Source: Spirulinaceae cyanobacterium SM2_1_0 (GTDB lineage Bacteria > Cyanobacteriota > Cyanobacteriia > Cyanobacteriales > Spirulinaceae). Taken from it: a stretch of DNA of 64,000 bases. Under the pieces are notes generated by a model that saw only the letters and a list, made by a program, of their open reading frames with translations, did no database searches and was not told the origin of the DNA. Location of the stretch: assembly GCA_012031265.1 (NCBI GenBank), contig JAAUTY010000013.1, forward strand, positions 1-64,000. Direction: 5' to 3'. Below are positions 1 to 10,970 of this stretch, one piece after another. The translations under genes were made by a program, and so were the position numbers. Within the stretch, counting starts at the first letter, position 1, and the number at the start of each line of letters is the position of its first letter.

Positions 1-1524
<1,524 letters not shown>

Positions 1525-1562
1525 TCCTGCGGTTCAGTTGGTTCGACCAACTTGAGTGAATC

Positions 1563-1598
1563 AAAAGAGGGTTCCCACGGTGGTGGGAACCCTCTTTT
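1563..1598 (+). terminator. Rho-independent terminator of psbDC
   Basis: A perfect 16-bp inverted repeat (1563-1578 with 1583-1598) encloses a 4-base loop, GGTG. The stem is A-rich at its 5' end and T-rich at its 3' end, so it could act in either direction. It lies 38 bp after the psbC stop codon. Confidence 0.92.
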
Positions 1599-1707
1599 GT
1601 CGCGGATTGTCGTCCCAAACGGACAATGTTCAGGGTAAAGACGTATAGTTGGAGAAAGTGTCATCACTTGCTGACACTGGATTATTGGCGCATTCGACTA
1701 ACTGCGT

Positions 1708-2592
1708 ATGTTTCGGCATTGCCTCATCTGTACCGATTTCTCTGATGGCTTGCAACGTTTAGCCCGTTTTGTGCCGGATTTGGCGGCCGGTGGTCTCAAG
1801 CGGATCGTGTTTAGTCACAGTGTCCCGCTCTGGGAAGAAGGGGGCATCCCCCGCATCGACGAGGAGGGGATGCAAGCGGCGCGCGATCGCCTCGAATCGC
1901 AACTCAATGTCGGGGACGCCGAAGTCGAAGTCATCATCGAAGTCCCTTCCGGGCGGCCAGCCGAAACAATCCCGAAGCTAGTGAATCAGTACGACATCGA
2001 AGTCATCATCACGGGGGCGCCAACCCGCAGCTTGGTCAAAGAAAAAGTTTTTGGCAGTACAACATTGGCGCTAGCGAAAGCGACAAATATTCCGCTGATG
2101 GTGCTGCGACCGCAGTTGGTCTCAACCTATACCCAAGAGGAATTGGCACTCCGCTGTCGGGCGCTATGGCGTTATCTATTGATCCCCTACAACGATGGTG
2201 AGGCCGCGAATTATCTCCTAGACACCCTCAAGGCTTACGCACAAAACGCAGAGACGCGCTTTCCCGAGTGCTGTATGCTCGTCTGGGTGATCTCGGAGGT
2301 GAGCCGACGCGGGACTGACGAACGCACTCAGTATCGCTTGCAGCAGGCCCATGAACGCTTAGCGGCCGTGAAAGCTGAATTGGAAGCCGTGGGCTTGACG
2401 GTGAATGCTGAAGTCCGCCAGGGCGATACCTTTACGGAGATCACCGATGCGGCGTTGGATTTTGACATCAGTGCGATCGCCACTTCCTACGTGACCCGAG
2501 GCGCAGTATTAGAGCTGGCTGCCCCTAGCTTTGCTAATGAAGTTGTTCGCCGCAGTTGGTTCCCGGTGCTTTTCTTCTCGCCAGAGAGCTGA
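1708..2592 (+). CDS. Universal stress protein, two tandem Usp domains
   Basis: The 294-aa cytosolic protein has the universal stress fold twice. Domain 1 (about residues 1-140) begins FRHCLICTDFSD and ends NIPLMVLRPQ, with a degenerate nucleotide-binding loop, GAPTRSLVKEKVFGST. Domain 2 (about 155-294) begins YLLIPYNDGEAA and ends SWFPVLFFSP. Usp proteins bind ATP or AMP and modulate stress survival; the substrate or partner here is unknown. The gene follows psbC after its terminator, so it probably has its own promoter. It converges with the downstream Ser/Thr kinase, with 19 bp between the stop codons. A second, single-domain Usp gene lies at 36085. Confidence 0.8.
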   Translation: MFRHCLICTDFSDGLQRLARFVPDLAAGGLKRIVFSHSVPLWEEGGIPRIDEEGMQAARDRLESQLNVGDAEVEVIIEVPSGRPAETIPKLVNQYDIEVIITGAPTRSLVKEKVFGSTTLALAKATNIPLMVLRPQLVSTYTQEELALRCRALWRYLLIPYNDGEAANYLLDTLKAYAQNAETRFPECCMLVWVISEVSRRGTDERTQYRLQQAHERLAAVKAELEAVGLTVNAEVRQGDTFTEITDAALDFDISAIATSYVTRGAVLELAAPSFANEVVRRSWFPVLFFSPES

Positions 2593-2611
2593 AGAATCTA
2601 CGCAGTGACTA

Positions 2612-4120
2612 CTATTGGTTGGGGTAGGCAGTGTTCGCCGCCTCAAGCTTCATCAGGATTTTCGGCTTGAGCTTCTCAAACTCTTGCCGCAAAAGCTTTT
2701 TGCTCAATGCCGCTTGATCCGAGCCGCGAATCCCCTGGCTCGTATTCGCCCACTCTGCCAACATGCGGCACTGCGTCGGGTCGATCGTCACACTCATGAC
2801 GTGTTGGCATTTTTGCTCTTGGCTTTCCAGCGCGAAGAACAGCATGCGGTAGTTACCAGATTTGCCCAATAGACGCGCGGTGCGCTGACCCACTGGGGTT
2901 TTGAGGTCGAGATAGCAGGGCAACCAGCGTGGGCCGCGCTCGCGATTGTGCAGTACTGTGATCCACAGCACCATAGGATGGGGTGTGGTGAGAAAGAGAA
3001 ATTGATTATAGCGGGTACTGTAGCGGCGGCTCTGAATATCCTCCTGCTCTAGCATCGTCCAGAGCGTCGCGAAGACGCCTTGGGGAGTTCGCAGTAGGCG
3101 ATGGAAGACAATCGGCTGACGAGGCTTGCCCGCCGGCCAGGTCATCTTCAGGCAGGCATCTTCTAGGGTGGGACGATCACGCTCCACCGCAGACCCGGCT
3201 GCATCACGATTCCCTAGCCGGTTGCCACCAGCTCGATACTGGCTGTAGCGTTTCTCCAATGGCTCGATCGCCTTGAGAATCTCACCGACCGTTTGCGGCC
3301 GCTGACTCGGGTTCTTCTCTAGGCAGCGGGCGATCAAGCGGTCGATCTCACGGGGAATTTTCAGATCCGGCTTCAAGGGCATCGGCTTATACTCGTGATG
3401 CGCTTTGTACCAGCTACCGAAGGAGTTGTTTTCTGGCAACAGCGGCATCTCCCGCGTCAACATTTCGTACATCATGATGCCGAGGCTGTAGATGTCGGAG
3501 CGGTTGTCGAGTTCCTTGCCCTCCATTTGTTCCGGCGAGCAGTAGGCGAGGGTGCCCATGAACGAATGCGTCTGTTCGCGATTCGCTTCGATCAATTTGG
3601 CAATGCCAAAGTCAAGGATTTTGACCAACTCACCCAGGGTTGAGTCATGAACCAGCAGAATATTGCTGGGCTTGATGTCTCGGTGAATAATCTGGCTCGG
3701 CTCTTGCTTGAAGATGATGCCTTTGTGTGCACATTCAAGGCCGATACACATCTGGCGCACGAGGCTGAGGAAGCGCTCCACATCCATGGTTTCGCGCTTG
3801 ATAATCTCGCTCAGATTTTCCCCTTCGAGAAACTCCATGACGTAGTAGGGGACATCTTGCTCATCCACGCCATAGTCCTTGACACGCACAATGTGGATCG
3901 TCTTCTCGGCCAGTAGGGCGCAGATGGTGGCCTCGCGCTCAAAGCGATCGCGCATCCGCTGGTTGAGCAGGGTCTGCGCCAAGAACTTGACGGCGACAGT
4001 GACTCCCCCCAGCAAGGTATCTTCGGCACGGTAAACCTGCCCCATCGCGCCTTTACCAGCCAGCTCGACAAGGCGATACCGATTGGCAAGTAACCGCCCG
4101 CTATTCGGATCCATAGCCAT
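2612..4120 (-). CDS. Serine/threonine protein kinase (Hanks type)
   Basis: The 502-aa protein has an N-terminal eukaryotic-type kinase domain (about residues 15-290). It shows a Gly loop GKGAMGQVY, the VAVK lysine, the catalytic loop HRDIKPSN, the DFG motif and the activation-segment SPE. All catalytic residues are present, so it should be active. The C-terminal 200 residues (from about 300) are a soluble region with no transmembrane helix and no PASTA or WD repeats; it begins near RDRPTLEDACLKMTWPAGKP and I cannot assign it to a named domain. MAM offers two ATG starts (4120 and 4114). The gene may form a unit with the upstream 149-aa gene. The kinase family is certain; the targets are unknown. 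Confidence 0.9.
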   Translation of the reverse strand: MAMDPNSGRLLANRYRLVELAGKGAMGQVYRAEDTLLGGVTVAVKFLAQTLLNQRMRDRFEREATICALLAEKTIHIVRVKDYGVDEQDVPYYVMEFLEGENLSEIIKRETMDVERFLSLVRQMCIGLECAHKGIIFKQEPSQIIHRDIKPSNILLVHDSTLGELVKILDFGIAKLIEANREQTHSFMGTLAYCSPEQMEGKELDNRSDIYSLGIMMYEMLTREMPLLPENNSFGSWYKAHHEYKPMPLKPDLKIPREIDRLIARCLEKNPSQRPQTVGEILKAIEPLEKRYSQYRAGGNRLGNRDAAGSAVERDRPTLEDACLKMTWPAGKPRQPIVFHRLLRTPQGVFATLWTMLEQEDIQSRRYSTRYNQFLFLTTPHPMVLWITVLHNRERGPRWLPCYLDLKTPVGQRTARLLGKSGNYRMLFFALESQEQKCQHVMSVTIDPTQCRMLAEWANTSQGIRGSDQAALSKKLLRQEFEKLKPKILMKLEAANTAYPNQ

Positions 4121-4274
4121 ACGTGAGGCTCCACTTGAGTCAGGAGCAAGCCGGGCAGGGCGCGCTCTTACTGGCAGTCAGCATGATTTAGGTAATACCG
4201 TGTTGAGCATAGATGAAGTCGTCTGTCCAATCCTGAACGGAATGACAAGCCATAACGCCACTGATTGGAAGCCG

Positions 4275-4724
4275 CTAAGTCTGGCGTTGCAGTACCGCCT
4301 CCATAATACTGACTAGCGCATGACCTGTGAGAATCCCGCTCGACAAGTGATAGGTATTATCATCAATGCGAGAGATGGTCTCAAAGCCACTGCGACGCTG
4401 GCGGTCGTCATCGCTGAGGACGAGATAGCGCTGAACAATCGAGCCAGGGGCGATCCAACCCTCGCCCTCAACTCGTCCGAGCAGGCTTTGTTGCAAGACG
4501 AAAGTGTACTGGCGCTCGCCAGCATCTAGACGACCACGATACTGGAAGGCAATTTCCTGGCGATCGCTATCCGGGAACACCAGTTTCGTGACCCAGGTAA
4601 ACCAGTTTTCCTGGCTCCAAGCCACCAGGGTTTTGCCTTTGACTGCAACGGGGAGGCCGTCGCGCTCCAACCAGTTTCCGTGGAGTAGCCAGCGTCCCTC
4701 CTCCATCAAAAACGTGTGCGCCAC
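4275..4724 (-). CDS. Conserved cyanobacterial hypothetical protein
   Basis: The 149-aa soluble protein has no signal peptide or transmembrane segment. It is rich in aromatic and beta-type sequence (RWLLHGNWLERDGLPV, FQYRGRLDAGERQYTFVLQQ, GWIAPGSIVQRYLVLSDD), suggesting a small beta-barrel or lipocalin-like fold; that is an inference from composition. It lies 154 bp upstream of the Ser/Thr kinase on the same strand. I do not recognise a function. The regular codon use and clean ATG start support a real gene. Confidence 0.7.
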   Translation of the reverse strand: MAHTFLMEEGRWLLHGNWLERDGLPVAVKGKTLVAWSQENWFTWVTKLVFPDSDRQEIAFQYRGRLDAGERQYTFVLQQSLLGRVEGEGWIAPGSIVQRYLVLSDDDRQRRSGFETISRIDDNTYHLSSGILTGHALVSIMEAVLQRQT

Positions 4725-4800
4725 TGCATCCCGTCCTTAGACACTCCTCTCCCAATCAGTATACTCTGCTTGCTCTGGCGATCGCGGTGGGTCGCCGGGA

Positions 4801-5967
4801 TTAGGCACGTGCTAGCAAGCGAGGCTGATGCAAGTCCCCGAGCGGCAAGGCCTGACAAGCCCCTGTGACGGCTGGGAGATTACCCGGAACTGGCACCGCC
4901 GCTGCGCGCCAGTAGGCTAGCACCGCAAAAGCGATCGCCTCCTTAAACGCGGCACTCACGCCGACGCAATCAGTGGTTCTCACGGTCGCGGGGGCTAGCT
5001 GGACTTGGAGGCGATCACACAAGTAGCGGTTGCGGCTGCCACCGCCACAGAGCAGCACTTCCTGCGGCAGTCTGGGCAAAAACTCGCGGTAGTTGAGGGC
5101 GACGGAGGCAGCGGTTAATTCTGTCAGCGTCGCCAGCCAGTCAGCGGGGCTGAGCGCCTCGGTCTGGGCATCTTGCCAACAGCGCTCCAGATAGGCTGAC
5201 CCAAAGAGTTCGCGGCCGGTGGACTTGGGCGGCAGTTGCCAGAAAAAATCCTGCTGCAACCACTGCTCGACCAGCGACTGGCAGGGGGTTCCCCGCGCCG
5301 CCCAAGCGCCATCGCGGTCGTAGGTTTGGCAGCCATTGGTCAGGCGCTGCACGGCAAGATCAATCAACATATTTCCCGGCCCGGTATCCCAACCCCGTAC
5401 CCCCGCCAGCCAGTCCAGCGACTGACGGGGCGGCAGATAAGTGACGTTGCCGATGCCGCCGAGATTTTGTACAGCACGGTCATGATCTGCCGCCGCCAGT
5501 AGTGCCGCATCCACACGCGGGACGAGAGGAGCGCCCTGACCCCCCGCCGCCACATCCGCACCACGAAAATTGCTCGCCGTCGGGATGCCGGTCAGGTTGG
5601 CGATCAGGTCGCCGCGACCCAGTTGCCAGGTGTAGCCAGCGGGGCAGCGCGCCGTTGGTGGCTGATGGAAGATCGTCTGGCCGTGGGAGCCGAGGAGCGT
5701 CGCGGGCGGCTGACCTTGTTGAATGCGCTGGGCAGCGTCGGCGAATTCGTGGGCGATCGCGTCATCAAGTTGGGCGATCATCGCCGCCGACTGCGGTTCG
5801 CCATTGCAGACCGCCAAAATCTGAGCGCGCGTGGCCGGACGGTAGGCATACGTCTCACCCGCGAGCAGCCGCACCTTGAGATCGAGGTCACGACCCGTCA
5901 CCTCAACGAGAGCAGCATCGATGCCATCAATCGAGGTGCCGCTCATTAAACCTACCACAATGACCAT
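4801..5967 (-). CDS. anmK: Anhydro-N-acetylmuramic acid kinase
   Basis: AnmK opens the 1,6-anhydro ring of anhydro-MurNAc and phosphorylates it to MurNAc-6-phosphate, recycling cell-wall fragments in the cytosol. The N-terminal phosphate-binding motif [19 protein letters not shown] is diagnostic. [27 protein letters not shown] and the C-terminal [13 protein letters not shown] also match the family. I start at the ATG at 5967 ([12 protein letters not shown]), giving 388 aa; the 25 extra upstream residues of the open frame are not family-like. It is divergent from the gene at 6087. Confidence 0.93.
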   Translation of the reverse strand: MVIVVGLMSGTSIDGIDAALVEVTGRDLDLKVRLLAGETYAYRPATRAQILAVCNGEPQSAAMIAQLDDAIAHEFADAAQRIQQGQPPATLLGSHGQTIFHQPPTARCPAGYTWQLGRGDLIANLTGIPTASNFRGADVAAGGQGAPLVPRVDAALLAAADHDRAVQNLGGIGNVTYLPPRQSLDWLAGVRGWDTGPGNMLIDLAVQRLTNGCQTYDRDGAWAARGTPCQSLVEQWLQQDFFWQLPPKSTGRELFGSAYLERCWQDAQTEALSPADWLATLTELTAASVALNYREFLPRLPQEVLLCGGGSRNRYLCDRLQVQLAPATVRTTDCVGVSAAFKEAIAFAVLAYWRAAAVPVPGNLPAVTGACQALPLGDLHQPRLLARA

Positions 5968-6086
5968 TCCCGAGAACTCCGAGCCAAGTTGGGACTTATC
6001 ATAGAACAAAGTTTCTGATCCGCGATCGCACCGTCCGGGCAAATCTCGTCAGAATCAGCCTATTTTTTGGCAACCCATATTTCTCG

Positions 6087-7118
6087 ATGGATATTCTCGA
6101 ACTTAATGATATGAAAAACTCAGTCGAAAACCTGCTCGCGCGAGCACGGCTTGAACTAGAAGAGAAACGGCTACAGCGCCAGCGCGAGGTACAAATCGCT
6201 GAGAAAACAACCGAAATCGAACAAGAAATCAAGCCACTCTTGACCGAAGTCGAAGCGATGTTGAGCCAATTTGATGCCGAGGGAATTGCCGATAGTACCA
6301 CCCGCCAACAACTAGAATCGAAGGCAGCTGAGCTACGTCACAACCTCGAAAATGCACACATTGCCGCCTGCCAGGCTGTTGATTCCGAGCTGATTTTGTA
6401 CGAAGAGAGCCTATTAAACGAACAACTGAACGAACATCTCGTCCAATGGCGACAAGAACTGAAAGCCGATTTACTCGAAACGATTGCCGAGCAACAAGAC
6501 TTCTTTAGCGCCACCGATGCTGCCGTAACCGTCCGCGATTTCGTCACCGATCTCCAGGCGATTAATGCCCTCGAGGAAGTGGTAGAAGCCTTAATCGATC
6601 GGATCAATGCCCTGAGCGATCGCGGCCCCGTCGCCCGCCTACAGTACAGCCACGAGCAAACCCTCGACTTCATCTACGACAAGGCGCTCGAAAATCGCTC
6701 GCGAGCTTCGCGGCCCACCGAAGTCCGAGCACGAGTCCGCCACCGTAGCCATGTCAAGCGTCCCAACCCCTACGGCGAACTCTCAGGCAAAGTTGTGATC
6801 TTCGGTGGCCATGATCGCCTCAAAACCTCCGTGCAGAACCGGCTGCGCTGCTCAGAGGTCGATCTGTCCTGGTGTACAGCCCAAGACGGCTTGCAGATGG
6901 CGCAACAAATCGAAGCACGGATCAATAGCGCTGACCTAATCCTGATTGTCACCGGTTATGCCAGTCATCCCTTGACCGAAAAAGCCGGGCAGATGGCTCA
7001 GAAAGTCGGCAAGACACCACAAATGATCAACACAACTGGGATGACCCGCATTCTTGAGGCGATTGAATATGGCTTGAAGGTGCAGTCACTGGCCGGCAAA
7101 CTCTCCGACAATGCTTAG
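6087..7118 (+). CDS. Coiled-coil protein with C-terminal DUF2325-like domain
   Basis: The 343-aa protein has a long charged helical N-terminal part (about residues 1-200, rich in E, Q, R and L) expected to form coiled coils. A basic linker follows (RASRPTEVRARVRHRSHVKR). The C-terminal domain of about 100 residues begins GKVVIFGGHDRLKTSV and includes DLILIVTGYASHPLTEKA, resembling DUF2325, a Rossmann-like domain of unknown function. No transmembrane segment is seen. It is divergent from anmK and convergent with hisB. A 7-bp inverted repeat at 7124-7152 after the stop may be a weak terminator. The function is unknown. Confidence 0.75.
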   Translation: MDILELNDMKNSVENLLARARLELEEKRLQRQREVQIAEKTTEIEQEIKPLLTEVEAMLSQFDAEGIADSTTRQQLESKAAELRHNLENAHIAACQAVDSELILYEESLLNEQLNEHLVQWRQELKADLLETIAEQQDFFSATDAAVTVRDFVTDLQAINALEEVVEALIDRINALSDRGPVARLQYSHEQTLDFIYDKALENRSRASRPTEVRARVRHRSHVKRPNPYGELSGKVVIFGGHDRLKTSVQNRLRCSEVDLSWCTAQDGLQMAQQIEARINSADLILIVTGYASHPLTEKAGQMAQKVGKTPQMINTTGMTRILEAIEYGLKVQSLAGKLSDNA

Positions 7119-7357
7119 GTAATCGGGAGAATCCCACTTTGGCACTCTCCCGGCTGCCAGAATTCGCGATCCCCCCAGCCTCGACCCGGTAACCGTGTAG
7201 CGGGAGCGATCGCAAGTCATAGCGGTTTTAAGGATCACAGTCAGACGGTGAATCAGATTGTTGCCAGCACCAAAATTTAGCGGCAGCAGCACCGGCAACT
7301 TGTCCCCGCCTTTCCTTGCAGTCCCGGCTCGCGCTGTGCTGGCACGAAAACCTCGCC

Positions 7358-7981
7358 CTACAGCAAACCTTTCGAGCTGGGAATCTGACCAGCGCGGCGG
7401 GGGTCGAGTTCGAGGGCCTGACGCAGGGCGCGGGCAAAGGCCTTGAAACTAGCTTCAATAATGTGGTGTGAATTGATGCCGTCCAGTTGGCGCAGATGCA
7501 GCGTGATTTGACTGTGGTTGACCAAAGCGACGAAAAACTCGCGCACCAGTTGGGTGTCGTAAGTGCCGACCCGCTGCGTCGGAATCTGTAGCCCATAGCT
7601 GAGGTGGGGACGGCCGGAGCAATCGAGCGCGACCTGAATCAAGGCCTCATCGAGCGGCGCGATGAAGTGACCGAAGCGATGAATGCCTTGGCGATCGCCC
7701 CAGGCCTGAGTCAGCGCTTGCCCGAGCGTGATGCCGACATCTTCATTGGTGTGGTGGTCATCGATCTCCAGATCGCCAGTGGCGTGTACGTCTAGATCTA
7801 GCAGTCCATGGGAGGCGATCTGGTGCAGCATATGGTCAAGGAAGGGAATGCCGGTCTGCACCTGACACTGACCCGTACCGTCGAGATTGACCGCGACACG
7901 GATGTCCGTTTCTTTCGTGGTGCGGCTAACGGCAGCGGTGCGGGCAGCAGGGATAACGGTCGGGCTAGCAGTGGTTTGCAT
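7358..7981 (-). CDS. hisB: Imidazoleglycerol-phosphate dehydratase
   Basis: HisB dehydrates imidazole-glycerol phosphate to imidazole-acetol phosphate (histidine biosynthesis step 6), using two Mn2+ per active site. The metal-binding motifs [21 protein letters not shown] and [17 protein letters not shown] are intact, and it ends SSKGLL. I choose the ATG at 7981 (MQTTAS), giving 207 aa; an ATG 27 bases upstream (8008) is also possible. It is a monofunctional dehydratase without the phosphatase domain of the enterobacterial enzyme. hisC lies 6 kb away, so the his genes are dispersed. Confidence 0.95.
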   Translation of the reverse strand: MQTTASPTVIPAARTAAVSRTTKETDIRVAVNLDGTGQCQVQTGIPFLDHMLHQIASHGLLDLDVHATGDLEIDDHHTNEDVGITLGQALTQAWGDRQGIHRFGHFIAPLDEALIQVALDCSGRPHLSYGLQIPTQRVGTYDTQLVREFFVALVNHSQITLHLRQLDGINSHHIIEASFKAFARALRQALELDPRRAGQIPSSKGLL

Positions 7982-8047
7982 GACGGTCTGACAGCGAGCA
8001 ATGTTCAAATCTCATGCTACTGCCTGCCACTGCCTCGCTACAAATCG

Positions 8048-8073
8048 AGCCTGGATTATTCACGAGGACATTG
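8048..8073. repeat. Solo insertion-sequence end (IS1380-like), copy 1
   Basis: This 26-base sequence is repeated exactly at 60363-60388, where it lies just beyond the 3' end of an IS1380-like transposase remnant. Here no transposase is present, and the repeat abuts and supplies the stop codon of the rarA remnant. It is best read as the leftover terminus of a lost element. Confidence 0.6.
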
Positions 8074-8250
8074 GCTGATTATGCCGCTGTTGGTAAGCCT
8101 GGGCACTGGCGATCGCGCCGCGAATGTCTTTGATCCCCGCTAAAACGGCATTCAGTGCCACAAACTGAGCGCGCGTCGTATTGGCGATAATCTGCGCTAG
8201 CGTCGTCTTCCCTGTCCCCGGCAGCCCGAAGAAGACAGCTTCATCGGTCG
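8060..8250 (-). pseudogene. Remnant of RarA/MgsA-type AAA ATPase
   Basis: Reading the minus strand down to TGA at 8062-8060 gives GLPGTGKTTLAQIIANTTRA followed by QFVALNAVLAGIKDIRGAI. This is the Walker A region and following helix of the replication-restart ATPase RarA (MgsA/WRNIP1 family). The frame lacks a start codon, the N-terminal residues before TTDEAVFF are not family-like, and the remaining 350 or more residues (Walker B, sensors, C-terminal domain) are missing. The fragment ends inside the solo IS end at 8048-8073, suggesting that element insertion and deletion destroyed the rest. It is not expected to be functional. Confidence 0.75.
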
Positions 8251-8542
8251 TCAGCAGTGGGGAACATTTGAACTTTGAACAATGAGCGACAGATACCGCT
8301 TAGCCCCGCAACTGAAAACGGTTCAGCAGCATCCGCTCTACTGGTTGTAGAGCTTTGGGTTTCATGTCTTCAGCCGACACGATTTTCTCTATCGATCCTC
8401 TGACCGGAATGCTGACGAATCACGAGGCTAAAGCTGAGCAGTCGGCAATTAGGAATGCGGCAGTACTCGCCATAGGGCCGGTTGCCTCACGGACGCGCCA
8501 ACAATCCGGTTTCTCTGAGAGGCTGCATCTTCCAAGCACCAA
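8251..8542. other. Intergenic stretch without recognised gene
   Basis: Between the rarA fragment and the next gene I see no ORF with convincing coding character, no terminator and no RNA gene. A short plus-strand frame from 8355 overlaps the next gene antisense and has no family-like features. Confidence 0.5.
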
Positions 8543-9133
8543 CTATAAACGACGCAACTCCGTCTCCAATTTGCTCAGATCTTCCTTGAGAAAAACCGTG
8601 ACTTGCCCCGTGATGATCTCGCCAAAGTCATCTACGCTCAGCTCCGTCCAGTAGGCAAAGCGATCGCCCACTCGCAACTCACCCCGCACCCCACCCACCC
8701 CCGGCAACGCCAAGCGTCGCCCCAGCTCGAGCTGGCCGAAACTGGGGTAGGCATAGACTGGATTGGCTTGCTGGTAGTCGCGATAAATATCTAGGCCGTA
8801 GATCACCCGCAGTGATTCTGCCAAGCGCTCTGCTGAGACGCCATTGATCACGTCGTAAAGCAGGAAGCGCTCACTACGGATAATGCCGCGATTGCGAACA
8901 AAACTCAGGCGACCGGGCGGCAGGACTGAGGCGCTGAATTGGAAGCGCTGGGCCGCCGCATTGGAATTTTCAACCGTCAGGCCGTCACCAAGGGCCGGCT
9001 GGAGGGTGGGATGAGCGCGAATCCAGGTGCGTACCGTCTCGGTGCGTTGACCGGGCAGGGCTTGGGCGGGTTGGCGGGCGAGGGCGATCGCGCCGCTCGC
9101 GAGCAGTAGCAGGCAGTAGGGCAATGCACGCAT
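8543..9133 (-). CDS. Exported hypothetical protein
   Basis: The 196-aa protein begins with a typical signal peptide (MRALPYCLLLLASGAIALA, cleavage likely after AQA near residue 25), so it should be periplasmic or lumenal. The mature part contains LPPGRLSFVRNRGIIRSERF and FAYWTELSVDDFGEIITGQV, with mixed alpha/beta composition and no cysteines in a pair. I recognise it only as a conserved cyanobacterial type. It stands alone between the decayed rarA region and the accessory block. The function is unknown. Confidence 0.75.
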   Translation of the reverse strand: MRALPYCLLLLASGAIALARQPAQALPGQRTETVRTWIRAHPTLQPALGDGLTVENSNAAAQRFQFSASVLPPGRLSFVRNRGIIRSERFLLYDVINGVSAERLAESLRVIYGLDIYRDYQQANPVYAYPSFGQLELGRRLALPGVGGVRGELRVGDRFAYWTELSVDDFGEIITGQVTVFLKEDLSKLETELRRL

Positions 9134-9289
9134 AATCTCAGGTTGCTAGGCTGGCATCAACAATGAGGGTCAGCTAGGGGCTTCACCTCCCAGTCCCGAG
9201 TGTAGTGTACGCCCCCAGGTAATTGGAAAGCGTCCTTTGGCGGGAGCGATCGCCCAATCTCGCCGAAATCTACAGCAGCTCATACACCA

Positions 9290-10600
9290 TCACGCAGACC
9301 TCAGCCCACTGCCTTGGGTTTGAAAATACCAGTACAAATTAGCAACCCCTAAGTCAGAAAGCTTAGCCAGATTCTTGGGCTTCAATGCCGTGTAACCAAC
9401 AGAATGTGCTTCTCGATCGATATAAGTTTCATAATCGTGCCGCAGATTTTTGGAAAACATCAGCGCGAGACAATCGCGCAGGGCACGTGGATGCGATCGT
9501 TGTTGCAGCTCAGCATAGGAATCAATTTCAGGCACGGTCACATCCTCTTCATCAACCGACCTTTCTGCCTCGGCAGGCGGCAAACTTGCTAGCTCAGCCT
9601 GTTCGCTCGGAGAAAGTGTATTGAGCCAGCCGAGATAATCTTGCCAAACACTCAGTGTTGCTAAATCGCGATCGTGGATACAAGTGAGTTCAGGGAAAAT
9701 GAAATCCAGCTCCGTGTTGAGATCGCATTCCTGGGCAACCTCAGCACAATTTCTGCGAATATCCGCTTGAAGGTGAAAAAGGCGATCGCCTGCCGCCGCA
9801 TATTGGCCCTGCAATTGATAAGTTAGGGCAATCGTCTGATCGATTGCCCAGGCACATTCCGAGCGACGCAGACGATAAGCAGAATTTTTAGATTCTTCTA
9901 ATAGTTGTGGATTTTTATAATTTGCCAGGGCTTCATTCAAGGTCTGCCGGATGTTGCTGAGATCGGAGCGTAGCACATCTGTATCTTGTACTGCTAAAAC
10001 AGTTCGCAGTGAGCTTAGAGCTTGGCTGAATTGACCATAAGCTTTGATAAGCTCGAGGCGATGGCGTGCAAAGTTTTGATCATTAGCAACTTTATTGATA
10101 TGGTCGATCACGACCGAACTTTGCTCACGCATTGTCCGCTTTAGATCAAAGAATCCATCTTGTACCTCCAGTCTCAACTGTTTGACATCTTGACGCAGCT
10201 TCAGAGTTTGGTGCAGATTGATCGCAGCGAGCACCGCCGTCACTGCCACACCAACACCAATCATGGCCGTCATTCCTTGCAAAACGCCGACAGAAGCCTG
10301 CAACGTCTTGACCGCACCCAGGATCTTTTGACCCTGATACGCATTAACAGCGCCAGTTGCAGCTTGTACTCCAACAGCGGCGGTACCAAGAACCGGATTG
10401 ACTGCGAACAGAGGCGCAGCAGCAGCTCCACTGCCCAGAGTTCCAGCTACAGCATGACCAACAAATTGACCCGTAGCTGCATCTCTAGCGATACCAAGAG
10501 CTTGCCCTGTTGCAGCATTACGGACGACTTCATAGGCTCCAGAGGCAAGACCAGCCTGAATTGCAGCCGGGAAAATAAAGTGAATCATAGGAATTCGCAA
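9290..10600 (-). CDS. Membrane-anchored coiled-coil hypothetical protein
   Basis: The 436-aa protein has a small-residue-rich N-terminal third with several hydrophobic stretches. It has a tandem repeat around AATGQALGIARDAATGQFVG (residues about 29-48) and a clear membrane helix near 110-130 (MTAMIGVGVAVTAVLAAI). A heptad-rich region follows (TLKLRQDVKQLRLEVQDGFF), then a mostly helical soluble domain. The layout suggests a membrane-anchored signalling or effector protein. It ends upstream of the MazF-like gene with 7 bp between them, so they may share a transcript. Base composition is AT-richer than in housekeeping genes nearby. I do not recognise a family; its setting next to a toxin gene and a dynamin-like GTPase is suggestive but not proof of a role in defence. 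Confidence 0.72.
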   Translation of the reverse strand: MRIPMIHFIFPAAIQAGLASGAYEVVRNAATGQALGIARDAATGQFVGHAVAGTLGSGAAAAPLFAVNPVLGTAAVGVQAATGAVNAYQGQKILGAVKTLQASVGVLQGMTAMIGVGVAVTAVLAAINLHQTLKLRQDVKQLRLEVQDGFFDLKRTMREQSSVVIDHINKVANDQNFARHRLELIKAYGQFSQALSSLRTVLAVQDTDVLRSDLSNIRQTLNEALANYKNPQLLEESKNSAYRLRRSECAWAIDQTIALTYQLQGQYAAAGDRLFHLQADIRRNCAEVAQECDLNTELDFIFPELTCIHDRDLATLSVWQDYLGWLNTLSPSEQAELASLPPAEAERSVDEEDVTVPEIDSYAELQQRSHPRALRDCLALMFSKNLRHDYETYIDREAHSVGYTALKPKNLAKLSDLGVANLYWYFQTQGSGLRSA

Positions 10601-10607
10601 CTAAATG

Positions 10608-10970
10608 CTAGGTTTCATTAACAGGCAAATTGGCGATCCGAGCAACGACCTGAACCAACACTTCGTCGGGTAATTTACAAGCCAACTCTGCCTTACAAGT
10701 CCGAAAATCCAGTGATTTTACTTGGTCAGCCAAAACAACACCGTGTACCAATAGAGTGTCAGGTAGGGCAATCTCAAATGGGTAGCCCTTCACTTTGGTC
10801 GTGATCGGACAGACAATAGCTAGCTTGACGCGACGATTATAGGGTGTGGGTGAAACAACTAGAGCCGGACGCCGACCGGCTTGCTCACGACCAGACTGAG
10901 GATTAAAGTCTATCCAGACGATATCTCCTTTCTCAGGGACGTAGATGCTATTCGGACTAGAGGATTTCAC
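10608..10970 (-). CDS. MazF/PemK-type toxin (endoribonuclease)
   Basis: MazF toxins cleave mRNA and arrest growth when their antitoxin is lost. The family signature is clear: EKGDIVWIDFNPQSGREQAG, RRPALVVSPTPYN, VCPITTKVKGYPFEIALP, then VLADQVKSLDFR. I choose a GTG start at 10970 (VKSSSPNSIYVPEKGD, 120 aa), which follows GGGGAG at a suitable distance and overlaps the upstream partner gene by 14 bp. An ATG at 11003 in the same frame is an alternative; the longer open frame from 11084 lies within the partner gene. The arrangement is a typical toxin-antitoxin operon. Confidence 0.88.
   Translation of the reverse strand: MKSSSPNSIYVPEKGDIVWIDFNPQSGREQAGRRPALVVSPTPYNRRVKLAIVCPITTKVKGYPFEIALPDTLLVHGVVLADQVKSLDFRTCKAELACKLPDEVLVQVVARIANLPVNET

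Noticed and set aside
7228-7596. A 122-codon minus-strand frame overlapping hisB
   Set aside because: It is an alternative frame of hisB and its 3' flank, with a composition unlike real proteins here.
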